Positions 1-10,600 of a stretch of 64,000 nt of DNA are shown in pieces. Numbering within the stretch: the first letter of the stretch is position 1; the number at the start of each line of letters is the position of its first letter. The notes under the pieces were generated by a model. It saw nothing but the letters and a program-made list of their open reading frames with translations. It had not been told where the DNA came from and ran no database searches. The position numbers were made by a program, and so were the translations under genes. The stretch covers positions 742,643 through 806,642 of the forward strand of contig NW_019775735.1 of NCBI RefSeq assembly GCF_001039355.2. Direction: 5' to 3'. The stretch comes from Lingula anatina (taxonomy: Eukaryota > Brachiopoda > Lingulata > Lingulida > Lingulidae).

Positions 1-378
1 TTTTTTTCACCCAATTTTTTAACCATTAAACTTTCAAGTACTTTCAATATATTCCTCATAAAGTATCCTCAAAGAAAAGATGTTGAAATGGTCATCAAAT
101 GTCAAATAAATAGCTTTTTCATAGGGGAGTCCTTGGGTGGTAAAATATAAATCTTTAATTTTTTTTTATTTTTTCATGAAAATTTTCACCTGCAAACTAA
201 CAAAAAGTGCCAATGTGTCCTCCATTATGCATACTACAAGATCATAGTCATTTACTCAAATTAAATTAGATTTTTGAATGTTTTTTGATGGGAGTCAGAT
301 TTTCATGGTACACCGGGCCTCTGAGGCCCGGTTTCAGGGTTTACGTAGGGTTCCATTTCCTTGTGGATGAGGGTTAAA
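1..378. other. Unassigned A+T-rich sequence at window edge
   Basis: No gene or RNA is recognised. The stretch is T-rich with a G+C-rich hairpin-like word near 310-335 (the halves of ccgggcctctgaggcccgg pair with each other). It is not part of the repeat that starts at about 379, so it lies outside the RNF10-derived copy. Confidence 0.5.
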
Positions 379-1429
379 TACAGGAAGAAAAGAAATGGGA
401 ATAACTACCACACCAGTAAATATTAACACCAAAAAGGACGGATGGTATTTATCTTCAGCCCATTATATTAGCAACCATTCTATCAACATTCCTATTTTTT
501 TTTATTTTTTGCATCAGATGTTTTAATGATATTCTTTCCATGCATTCTTTCAAGTTTACTTTAATAAAAAAAAAGTAAATAAAAGGTACATAAAAGTGGA
601 TTTTGGTGCCAAATTCACATTTAATGATTTATTCCAGTGTAAACAGCATTTTCCCTGGATTTACCAACCTTTAATCTTCCTTTCCTGACACTCACCATAA
701 CTCTGTAACAGTTTTGGAAAAAGCCAAAGAACAAATCCCACATTAAGGCTTTTCATTTTTGCCATTCATTTCCATCGACTCGACTTCCAAAAATTGCGTT
801 CTTTTCAAGCTGTGTCACAAAGGCTGACTGCTGGGGTTGGACAGGGGGCGTTAATATCATTACTTTTGTGATACTGATGTAGGCCATTTACCTGTCATTT
901 TCTGTTTTAATAGTTTAAACTGTCCTTAGACATGTTCAACAGGCAGCAATCCAATCTTTGAATGCATTTTGAATCCTACTTTGTGTAACTATTGAACAAT
1001 TAACTGAATATGCACCACACTAAGGTAGTTATCAGAGTGAAAATGTACCTGTGCAAAGGAAGGAGTACTTGACTGACCATCATCACTGATTGGAGAACCT
1101 GGCTGAAATTCTGCTGCAAGTGGCTTCAGTGCTGAAATGAAAATGAATTTTACATAATTTTATATTAAAGGTTTATTTTTTATAAAAGTAGTCAACAAAA
1201 TTAGTTGAAATGAAGTATACACTATATTCTTTATCTTGCTCAATTAACTGGGGTAGAAAATTGACTTGCAGCGATGAAGTCCTTCAATCAATAAGAAATT
1301 GTAAGAACTCCAAGCATGTGCAGTAAAGTGGTATCCAGTGTAGGTGCACATGTACGCCTGAATGCATGCCTGTGGGTATATTGGCAATAACAACTTACTT
1401 GACAGAGGACTTCCAAAGGGTGTGTTTGC
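379..1429. repeat. Segmental duplicate of RNF10 intron 14-exon 13 region (copy 1)
   Basis: This block matches 8426-9492 in the same orientation almost base for base. In the core (about 650-900 against 8695-8945) I see only isolated changes such as t/g in the word attacttttgtg. The left 250 bases carry more substitutions and small indels. An 8-base gap lies near 1347. The match starts abruptly at tacagg and stops abruptly after gtgtttgc. The copy at 8426 lies in the intact RNF10 gene, so this one is the derived copy. Confidence 0.9.
1049..1429 (-). pseudogene. RNF10 partial gene copy: exon 14 plus 31 nt of exon 13
   Basis: Within the duplicated block, 1049-1131 is an intact copy of the 83-nt RNF10 exon 14 with acceptor and donor kept. 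1399-1429 is the donor-side 31 nt of exon 13. Beyond 1429 the exon 13 match ends and unrelated sequence begins. No start, RING or terminal exon accompanies it, so it cannot encode RNF10 alone. It lies about 6 kb beyond the RNF10 stop codon on the same strand as RNF10, so read-through transcripts could in principle splice into it. I call it a pseudogene fragment. A haplotype or assembly artefact is the alternative. Confidence 0.8.
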
Positions 1430-1750
1430 CGATTGTCATATTTCCTCAATTCAGACACGTTTTCTTTTATGGACAGCAAAAGTGTTGTGTTGCAAACCAC
1501 AACCGACTAAAATTAGAATAATTACTACATACTATTCTTTATAAAAACATAGGTATTCTAGAATTTGAAGTATCCGGCATGCTGAGCCAAGTCGACGTAA
1601 AAGACACAAATATTTGATTTTCAATAACATGCTTCAGCTGAAAAACTTTATTTTTAACCAGGTAGAACGTAACGCTAAAACATGCGTCATCCTGACCCCC
1701 ACAGACGTCCATAACGCGGCTTTTTTCATTGGTTAAAATCATCGTACTGT

Positions 1751-1830
1751 TGACTCAGATAACAAAAGTTGGCGTTATTTTCAGGCCCCTGGTTCATATA
1801 AAAGGACCAAAACAGAGACAGTTGAGCAGT
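1751..1830 (+). promoter_or_regulatory. Metalloproteinase core promoter: AP-1 site and TATA box
   Basis: TGACTCA (consensus AP-1/TRE) lies at 1751-1757 and TATAAAAG at 1797-1804. A start about 30 bases past the TATA box falls near 1828, putting the AP-1 site at about -75 and the ATG about 33 bases downstream. An AP-1 element near -70 with a TATA box is the classic arrangement of inducible vertebrate MMP promoters. The sites are visible; their use is inferred. Confidence 0.65.
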
Positions 1831-1860
1831 CTTGATTGTACGTTCGAAGCAAGGAGAAAA

Positions 1861-2892
1861 ATGAAGGGGTTTGCTCTAACGTTGTCCTGCTTTACCTTCA
1901 CTGTTCTATTTGTAACAATACAGGGACAGAGCTTACTGGATAAGATTCGTACTCGAAATATGATGCGACAAGTGAATATGAATGATGATGACATGGTAAG
2001 TCCGGACCTTCCATAGAATGGCAACTGACTTTGAAATAAAAAACAACATTTCATTTCAGATGCTACTTAGATTATAAAAGTGATTTAAATCACGGATGTT
2101 TTGGCCTTATTTTTATTAAATTTTACCAGCTTGTTTGAAAAAAGCAGTTGCGTATTGCCGTAAGTCTTTAATTGTATACTTTTTTTCTTTTTAAAGTCAT
2201 ATCTCGATCAGTTTGGGTATATGTCAGGAGAAGGAGAAATGAGCACTGAAAAAATGCGGACAGCAATCGAGTAAGTAAATTACATAATACCGGGTTTCAA
2301 TAATTATATTTCAAAAATGTAAATGCAAATTGATCAATGTCGTATTTTATGCTCAAATTTTGACCTCCATAAAAATATACATCCAGTTAGATACTGGGAT
2401 TTAATTCATATATCAAAACGTTATATCTAAAACCTGAAGATCGTTACGATGCTCAAAACTTAAGTTGCGAGGGTGTCTTTCAATTTACGTCGTCATATAA
2501 AACGTAATTCTGAACACAAGAATTTGAAAATTAAGGAACTTCCAACGAATGGCTCACATCCGTGTGACCGGCCGCATGGACTTTCGCACACGCCTCATGA
2601 TGAAGATGCCTCGGTGTGGAATGGCTGATATGGGGCCTGACAGCGAGATGGGGGCGTCACAGTATGGTGTTAGGATAACTAAAAGACAAACCAGAAACGG
2701 CGGATGGAGGAAACGAGACCTTACTTGGAGACTGGAAAACTTTACACCTGATATGGCTCCTAACATCCAAAGGTACGTGTAATTCTATCGTCACTATTAT
2801 TTTTCAGTTGCTGATTTGCTTAAAATGCCTAGTATGATTGGATAAGATAGTTGTCTTTGTATTAAATCTTACAAACCCTGAAAAAAGCGCTA

Positions 2893-2938
<46 letters not shown>

Positions 2939-4934
2939 TTTTCCATCAATGAAATGAATTAAAGAGACAAATTCGATGAACAAAATTTTATCTGTGAACA
3001 GCTATCGCTCATACATATTAATTTTCTTTTCACCGCATTATTTCATGAATCTCGTCAAGTTGGTTTTGAATATTTCGATCTCTGATAAATTATTATTTTA
3101 CAGTTTTTTCTTTTCCATTTCTTTGACAGAGACGCTTTTAGGAAGGCCTTCAAACACTGGAGTGACGTGACTCCACTTACATTCAGAGAACTGCAGATTG
3201 GGGCACCGGGCAGATCCGACATCCGTATTCGGTTTATGAGCTCTGGGAGGTCCTTTGGAAGAAGGGGTAAATAGTTATTGACACTTCATATGATGAAGAC
3301 TGTTAGTTTTGATAAACTGACAAGTTGCATTTTTAACATGGAAAGACACCATCTAAATGTTAAGAGTAAATATAATTCAGTTTTTCATTATCTGATATGT
3401 ACTATGAACGGCTGTTATTCCTTTTTATTGCAAGTCAACCCCCGATTATTTTATTCAAGGAGGTGTTCTGGCATATGCATTCTTCCCAGAGAATGGCAAC
3501 ACTCGTTTTGATGAAAGCGAGCGCTGGACGGCCAATAACAAGCCGAGAGGCGGGATCGATTTGGAGATTGTGGCCACTCACGAGATAGGCCATCTCCTCG
3601 GCCTGCCGCATTCCCGAGTACGTGGAGCTGTCCTTGCACCCTTCTACGGGGGTTACGAACGCAACTTTGCGCTGCGCAGGGACGACATTCAGAGAATCCA
3701 ACGCATATATGGTATGCATGTGTGATCTTGCTTAAGTCACATTCAAGTTTCAGGCTTAAAGTCTTTGAACCTGTTTGGTTAAAGCTGTACATTACTGTCA
3801 GGCAGTTTCAAAAGAATTTAAGCAGGATAAAATTCTTTGTCTAAAAGTTTTTTGCCAAACTACTTGCTATTCTGAGATACTAGTGCATGACAGACACGGA
3901 AATCATTCAATTGTAGCATTTGCTTAAGAAATATTGTTAATGCATATTTCGTGAGATATTGTGTCTTTTAGAAGTGGGAAATCGACCACAATCTTAAACG
4001 CTTTACGACTGCATAACTATTTATCAATAGCCATTGTCAAATAAGAAATCTTTTATTTCTAGGGCGTAATACTCGGCCACCTACTCCCCAACCTACTGTG
4101 AGGCCCACCCCACGTCCCACTCCACGGCCCACCAGAGGGCCAACCACAGGAAACGGCAACAGATCACAGTGCTCCAATAATTTCAGGATCGACGGCATGA
4201 TGGAAGGTAAGAACTATAATATAGTCCAATACTCCATTTTTTTTATTGTTTCGTCATAGTCTGCTCGACATTTCTATTTCTTGACATGCTATTATTTATT
4301 TATTTAAGTACAAGTCTTGCTGCGGTGCTTTCAGCAAGTTTAAGGTTTTTCGCATTTAAAGAGAAGATATGCCCCACTTGAACAAACACGTAAACGCTTT
4401 GCATGGTTATCAGTCTAACTTGAATTATACTGCACAGTTTCTCTGTTCAGACCAGTCAGTTAAGAAAGGACCTTGTAGTGCACAATGTCAGTTTCTAAGT
4501 GTGAGGTTTTAGAATCAATAGTATACATTATGCATTAATCGACCTGACTAAAAAATATGCATATTCAAAAGAATGTAGTAGGTACTTTTAGGTATAAATG
4601 CAGCACAAATATCTTTTCATAGATCTTTTTAAAGTTTTGAATCACAAAGTCTCTTTTAAACTGAAAAATTTTCAAAGATTTTATTTCGTATTTTCAGTAT
4701 CAAATTCAAACTACTACGTATTTAGTGGGAGTCAGGTGTACCGTTTAACAGCACAGGGAACAGTGGCACGCGGCTACCCGAGGGCGATCACTGCCGACTT
4801 CCCGAGCGCACCAAGTAATATTGATGCTGCCACCCATTCCGATAGAACTGGCTTCAGTTATTTATTCAAAGGTGCACTTTTTTTATACTTACTTAGAATG
4901 AGAGGGAATATTGGCTCGAATAAAAATATCCATG

Positions 4935-4983
<49 letters not shown>

Positions 4984-6339
4984 TGTGTGTGTGAGTGTGT
5001 GAGTGAGAGAGAGAGAAAGAGAGAACTGATCCCTGTTCTAATGATACAAACAATTAAAACTCAAGGTTTTAATTCCAGGTAAAAAACTGTTCAAGTACAG
5101 AGGCAACACACTTATTTCTAGGACAACAATCAGTGATCCGAGGTTCCCCTCAAGCATACAGGGAGCCTTGACTTGGAGAAACGGGAATTTGTTCATTTTT
5201 AATGTAAGTACGATTGGCGTATGTCATTATTCAAGCATAATAAAAACACCAGATAACCAATGAAATTCTTGGCGAGAATTAGAAATAACATTTTCCTTCA
5301 CCTGTGACTTGAAATGCATCTGAAAAAGTATGCGTCCGATAACCACTTCAAAGAGGGTAATACAAAATACGCATGCATGATGAAAACGTTTATTTATTCA
5401 GCGGCGATTTCTGGGGATATATGATTAAAACTGATTCATTAAAAATATGTTCCTTTATACAGTGCATTAGCTTGAATAAAATCTTTCGTGGCCAAAATAG
5501 GACTATGGCTTGGTTCCGATCATCATCAGTTCGAAGTCGATTTGAACAAGCCGTGGCAGCACATGTACCTCAGGTTGCATTCCATGTACGATTTTGATAT
5601 TTGTCAATAACAGCAGGCATTTCGCTCCAAAATTCATTTTATATACTTGAGGTATTGAAGTATTCCAACAAAGCGCACTTTCCTAGCTGTGTCGTATGAA
5701 ATACAGAAGGGGGGGGGGGTGGTAAAGAAAACAGTTATCCTTCAGTAACCCAATTTTTTCATTTACCTATATAGTACTCATTGTGAAGCAAGAAGCCCAA
5801 TTTAAAGATACTTCTCCACATTTTGATCTAAAAACTCCCGCTCTTTTCTAATGTTTAAAAATTTCTTATTGTTTGTAGGGGAACCAGTACTACCAGCTTC
5901 TAGAAGGGAGAGATAGCATGAGGATTGCTCGGGGATATCCCGCGCCGATTACGAGGTACTGGAGGAACATCCCGGGTGATTTGGACGCAACCATTGTGAC
6001 AGACGCCAACAGATTTTCTTATTTCTTTAAAGGAAACAGGTAAGTAGTTTATTGTATAATCTTCCATTATTGGATAAATGGTTAACGCCCCCCCCCCTTC
6101 CAAGGTAGGAAGAAAGCTCAGTTGTAAAAAGTCCTTCAGATTAATTTGCCACCTTAATACGTATTACATAACGAGAAAGAAAGTGTATTACTGCAGTAAT
6201 CACAGTCATTTTCTCACAAACACAATCTTTATAACATTATATTCGCTCGTCTTTCAGTTTCTACAAGTTTGACAACCGTAGACGAAATTTACTGCCAGGC
6301 TATCCAAGAGCCACAGGACCAACATGGTTCGGGTGTTGA
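1861..6339 (+). CDS. Secreted matrix metalloproteinase with hemopexin domain, structural zinc site lost
   Basis: Ten exons: 1861-1995, 2197-2270, 2536-2772, 3130-3266, 3460-3711, 4063-4206, 4698-4871, 5079-5203, 5879-6039, 6258-6339; 506 residues. In order: signal peptide (1 to about 24), prodomain with cysteine switch PRCGMAD (95-101), basic RKR furin-like site (128-130), catalytic domain with zinc motif HEIGHLLGLPH (235-245), Thr/Pro/Arg-rich hinge (about 280-312), and a four-blade hemopexin domain bounded by Cys315 and the last residue Cys506. There is no transmembrane or GPI tail, so the enzyme is probably secreted and furin-activated, acting on extracellular matrix. Odd points: the HGD loop is shortened, and the later structural-zinc histidines read Tyr200 and Arg210. 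The Met-turn residue reads Leu253. The family assignment is certain; the subfamily is not recognised. Confidence 0.93.
2891..2938. repeat. (ATA)n microsatellite in metalloproteinase intron 3
   Basis: An uninterrupted run of the trinucleotide taa/ata, about 16 units, inside the intron between 2772 and 3130. Confidence 0.95.
4935..5003. repeat. (TG)n/(CGTG)n microsatellite in metalloproteinase intron 7
   Basis: A TG run passes into gcgtgcgt units and then tgtgag/gagaga units, between exons ending at 4871 and starting at 5079. Simple repeat; its codon-like readings are meaningless. Confidence 0.95.
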
Positions 6340-6610
6340 GAAGGAACGAGTTACTGAAAACGCTGCAGTTATAACTGTGTAAAGTTTATTGATCAGATAT
6401 AAATCCCTGTACCACAGCCTAAAACAAAACTCACCCATTTTGTTATCATGATGTAATCATGCCCGACTACAAGAAAAAAGCAACAATTTTGTTTTCAACA
6501 AGCTCAGTACACAAATTCAAGAACCTGCATAATGTCAGGTTAGAGGAACAGTTTCTTAACGTCTATGATTAATTGTATTGCAAATACAATGGATAAGAAA
6601 TACAATGGAT

Positions 6611-6616
6611 AATAAA
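6611..6616 (+). terminator. Polyadenylation signal of the metalloproteinase gene
   Basis: AATAAA lies 272 bases past the TGA stop, with a T-rich stretch just after it. It gives a 3' UTR of about 290 bases. Confidence 0.6.
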
Positions 6617-6639
6617 TGATTATTTTTCACATATATATA

Positions 6640-7417
6640 GATCCTGCGTTCATCACTGTGGAAAACGAAATCGTGCAACGTCTCATTTCACGTAACATTA
6701 ATATTCAAAATTATTTCCACCATTTTTGGGTGGGTTATAAATCCATTTGATATGTCACAAGCAAATAATTCAATTTTCAATTCTGGAAAAAAAATTGCCC
6801 ATGAGTCCTGGAAAATAATTGCACAACTAAAATATACAAACGTGACCAGTAATGGTCTTTTTCCTGTCATACTGCTAAAACCTACAGCATGCCTTGGTTC
6901 AGGAAAGGGGGGGGGAGAGTAAAAATCTACCCCTCCCCTCTTCTTGATAACATTACATTTTACCATCATAAGACAAAAAGTAAACATCATGTGAAGCCAA
7001 CACTCAAAGACAAAAGTAACTTCAAGATGACAAAAGCCTACAATGTTTTTAACGTCTATCAACGCATCAACTTACAATCCCCGTATGCATATTGAAGCAG
7101 CTGCATAAACTGTGCAGGATGAACTTGGGCATACAAATCCAAGCTATTAGTTTTTCCAATGGGAATCCTCCAAGAAAGCCTTAAAGGAGCCTGTAAGTAC
7201 TGTGTGAGGTCATGCGAGTCTAAAGTATGTGCAAGAATCATGTGGGGTGAGGTAAAACAACCTCTCAGCAATAAGGGTGAACCTCTATGCACACTGAATG
7301 TCTTAGAAAACAATAAAAAAAAGTATCACACAGAACATGGTGACTATGTGCAACAGACTTAATTCCACAGAACTTACAAGAAAGAACCCAGAAAGATATC
7401 AGAAGATAAAATTTTGT
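6640..7417. other. Convergent intergenic stretch between metalloproteinase and RNF10
   Basis: No coding sequence is recognised. Features seen are a G run at 6906-6915 next to C-rich words, and otherwise A+T-rich unique sequence. The 3' end of RNF10 should fall near its right border. Confidence 0.5.
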
Positions 7418-7422
7418 CAGCT

Positions 7423-7428
7423 TTTATT
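7423..7428 (-). terminator. Polyadenylation signal of RNF10
   Basis: TTTATT on the + strand (AATAAA on the coding strand) lies about 190 bases past the RNF10 stop codon. It is the nearest canonical hexamer. Confidence 0.5.
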
Positions 7429-7617
7429 TGTTGCTGCACTGCCCTCACTAGTCTGTCATTACTAATGATCCAACCTCCTCTTACTTGTATGCTAATTTCC
7501 AGGACTTTGGGCTATCTTGGATAATTGGCATTTTGGTAAATATATTTACAGCATTGCTGTCTGTGCTGTTAATTCAATTACAATCAAACATGGTATAATT
7601 CTCAGCCTGTGTCCCAT

Positions 7618-10600
7618 CTACTTTGACCGTGCCATTGAAGTGGAGAAGAGCAAAGTTTTTCCTTTCTTCTTCTTTTTCCCAGTAGTTGGAGCTTCCTTTG
7701 GAATACCTGTAAAAATGGGTAAATTGTTAAATTTTACAAATCACATGCTCACCATAAAATTCTTCAGATAATAACAAATCACATCTAATAAGCTAGTCTA
7801 CTTTTGAAATACTTGATCTGAACAACAAACAGTTAAATACATACACATAAATTGGGGAAAGTGTACATTTTTTTATTGAACTGGTTGAGAAATGCAAAAT
7901 GTTGCTGGGATCAAACATTACCAAAAACAGAAGGATAAATCAATTTCATTCATCACTAAATCTGCCTTACTGGTACAGACAGTATTGGGGAGGGAGGGGT
8001 TAATTTTCATTACATTTCTACAGAGCAATACTTATAAAACAAGCCAAGAGAACTTTTCTCAGAATTGCACTTACCATTATTCACAGCTACTTCCACAGTG
8101 CCTGGGCTATCTAGTTTATCCAGAGCAGCTTGAATGGCATCCCCAAATGACGTCTGGAACACTGGCACTGGCACCCTGTCCTCACTGTCACTGTTCTCAT
8201 CTGACCCAGGGCTGTGGCCGGGGGGTCTGGAGGGGGTGCTGGACGTCTGCACTGGCCAGGCTGCTACTGGACTGGGCTTGGCCTTGCCAGCCTTTAGCAT
8301 CTGAAATTGAATTAGGGCACAATCATCATCATCATCTTCGTCATCATCATTCAACTTTCATCTCTACATGTGTACAATTTGTAATCTTTAAATATTTTAA
8401 TGTACAATCTAAAATTAGTAGGAATTACAGGAAGAAAAAAAATGGGAACAACTACCACACCAGTAAATTAATATATATGTAACACCAAACAGGACGGATG
8501 GCATTTATCCTCAGCCCATTATATTAGCAACCATTCTATCAACATTCTTATTTCTTTTTTACTTTTTGCATCAAATGTTTTAATGATATTCTTTCCATGC
8601 ATTCTTTCATGTTTACTTTAATAACAAAAGTAAATTAAATGTACACAAAAGAGGATTTTGGTGCCAAAATTCACATTCAACGAATTATTCCAGCGTAAAC
8701 AGCATTTTCCCTGGATTTACCAACCTTTAATCTTCCTTTCCTGACACTCACCATAACTCTGTAACAGTTTTGGAAAAAGCCAAAGAACAAATCCCACATT
8801 AAGGCTTTTCATTTTTGCCATTCATTTCCATCGACTCGACTTCCAAAAATTGCGTTCTTTTCAAGCTGTGTCACAAAGGCTGACTGCTGGGGTTGGACAG
8901 GGGGCGTTAATATCATTACTTGTGTGATACTGATGTAGGCCATTTACCTGTCATTTTCTGTTTTAATAGTTTAAACTGTCCTTAGACATGTTCAACAGGC
9001 AGCAATCCAATCTTTGAATGCATTTTGAATCCTACTTTGTGTAACTATTGAACAATTAACTGAATATGCACCACACTAAGGTAGTTATCAGAGTGAAAAT
9101 GTACCTGTGCAAAGGAAGGAGTACTTGACTGACCATCATCACTGATTGGAGAACCTGGCTGAAATTCTGCTGCAAGTGGCTTCAGTGCTGAAATGAAAAT
9201 GAATTTACATAATTTTATATTAAAGGTTTATTTTTTATAAAAGTAGTCAACAAAATTAGTTGAAATGAAGTATACACTATATTCTTTATCTTGCTCAATT
9301 AACTGGGGTACAAAATTGACTTGCAGCGATGAAGTCCTTCAATCAATAAGAAATTGTAAGAACTCCAAGCATGTGCAGTAAAGTGGTATCCAGTGTAGGT
9401 GCAATTGTGTACATGTACGCCTGAATGCATGCCTGTGGGTACATTGGCAATAACAACTTACTTGACAGAGGACTTCCAAAGGGTGTGTTTGCTGAAGAGG
9501 AGGTGGAAGCAGTGGTCAAAGGAGATGAGGACCTCAGTCCAGGGCTATCAGTCAGAGCTTCACTGTTGCTGTACTCTGGGAACTGGGACCTACTTTCCAG
9601 TGGTACTCTCAGTTCTGGGTCTAAAACAGAGTAAGCTTACTTCTGACACATTTGCCTTAAAACAGGTTCACAGTTCCAGAAAAATACCAAAAAAAAAGAT
9701 CACAAAAATAGTACCCTTTTGGATGAAAAGAAAGCCAAATTTACTAATGATGCATAAAAGAAAAGCTTCCACTTACAAATTCCATATTTTTTGTTTTCTT
9801 CTGCTTGGATCTTTTTCGCTCTCTTGTGCTCCTCCCTAGCTTTCCTCTGTCGCATTCTTCTACGGTGATCTATCTGACCTGTGAGCCAAAAACAAAGCAG
9901 TGCAACATTTAAATAAAATATGTTTATCAGTTTAAAATATAAGTTAACAGTCTTATTCCTATATATATGTTAAAAGTGCACCGAATCAGATGACCTTTTA
10001 CATCATTCACCATTTTGTGTGAAAACAAATGTCATCATTAAGAATAATGGAACATATATCATCATTTCCTTTGTAATATTGAAGTAGCCTATTTCTAAAT
10101 ATTAGCATGTCTTACAAAAGTTTGAATTCAATGATTGAAAGGCTTCAAAGATTTTACCTGCAAATTTCTTAATAGTCTCTTTGGAAACTATTGGCGATTT
10201 CAGCGCAAGCTCTGCCACACTGAATTCACAGGTAAGAGGCATGTGGCTCAGGTATCGCAGACGTTTACGCAACTCCTGCAATAAAAGTCAAATGGTATCA
10301 ATATGACCACAAAATTTCACCTGTCCTTTTCTAGACAAAAAATGAATAATATTGAAGGTAATGAAACCTGCCTATAATAATTCCTCCTGCCTTTTATAAA
10401 AGACAGGCATAAAAAACTTCAATGTAGCACTCTATCTTACAAGCATTTACTGCTTTAAAGATTACACAACCATATCTCTGAATTAATTACCCATCACTTA
10501 TGACTATCATGCTCCCATAGTTCACAATATGCCTTGTTCAAAAAAAATTTTTTGGAAGTCTGTGTTCATAATGTTCATACCTCTGTCATGAAGATTCCCT

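Noticed and set aside
5373-5373. Possible membrane anchoring of the metalloproteinase
   Set aside because: The protein ends at the hemopexin Cys506 with no hydrophobic tail encoded after it.
5373-5597. Open frame in metalloproteinase intron 8 that could be an exon
   Set aside because: Exon 8 (ends at 5203, phase 0) joins exon 9 (5879) directly and keeps the hemopexin blade continuous (FIFN then GNQYYQL). The extra frame would interrupt the blade.
7892-8482. 196-codon plus-strand frame
   Set aside because: Lies over RNF10 exon 15 and its intron in antisense, and ends in simple sequence.
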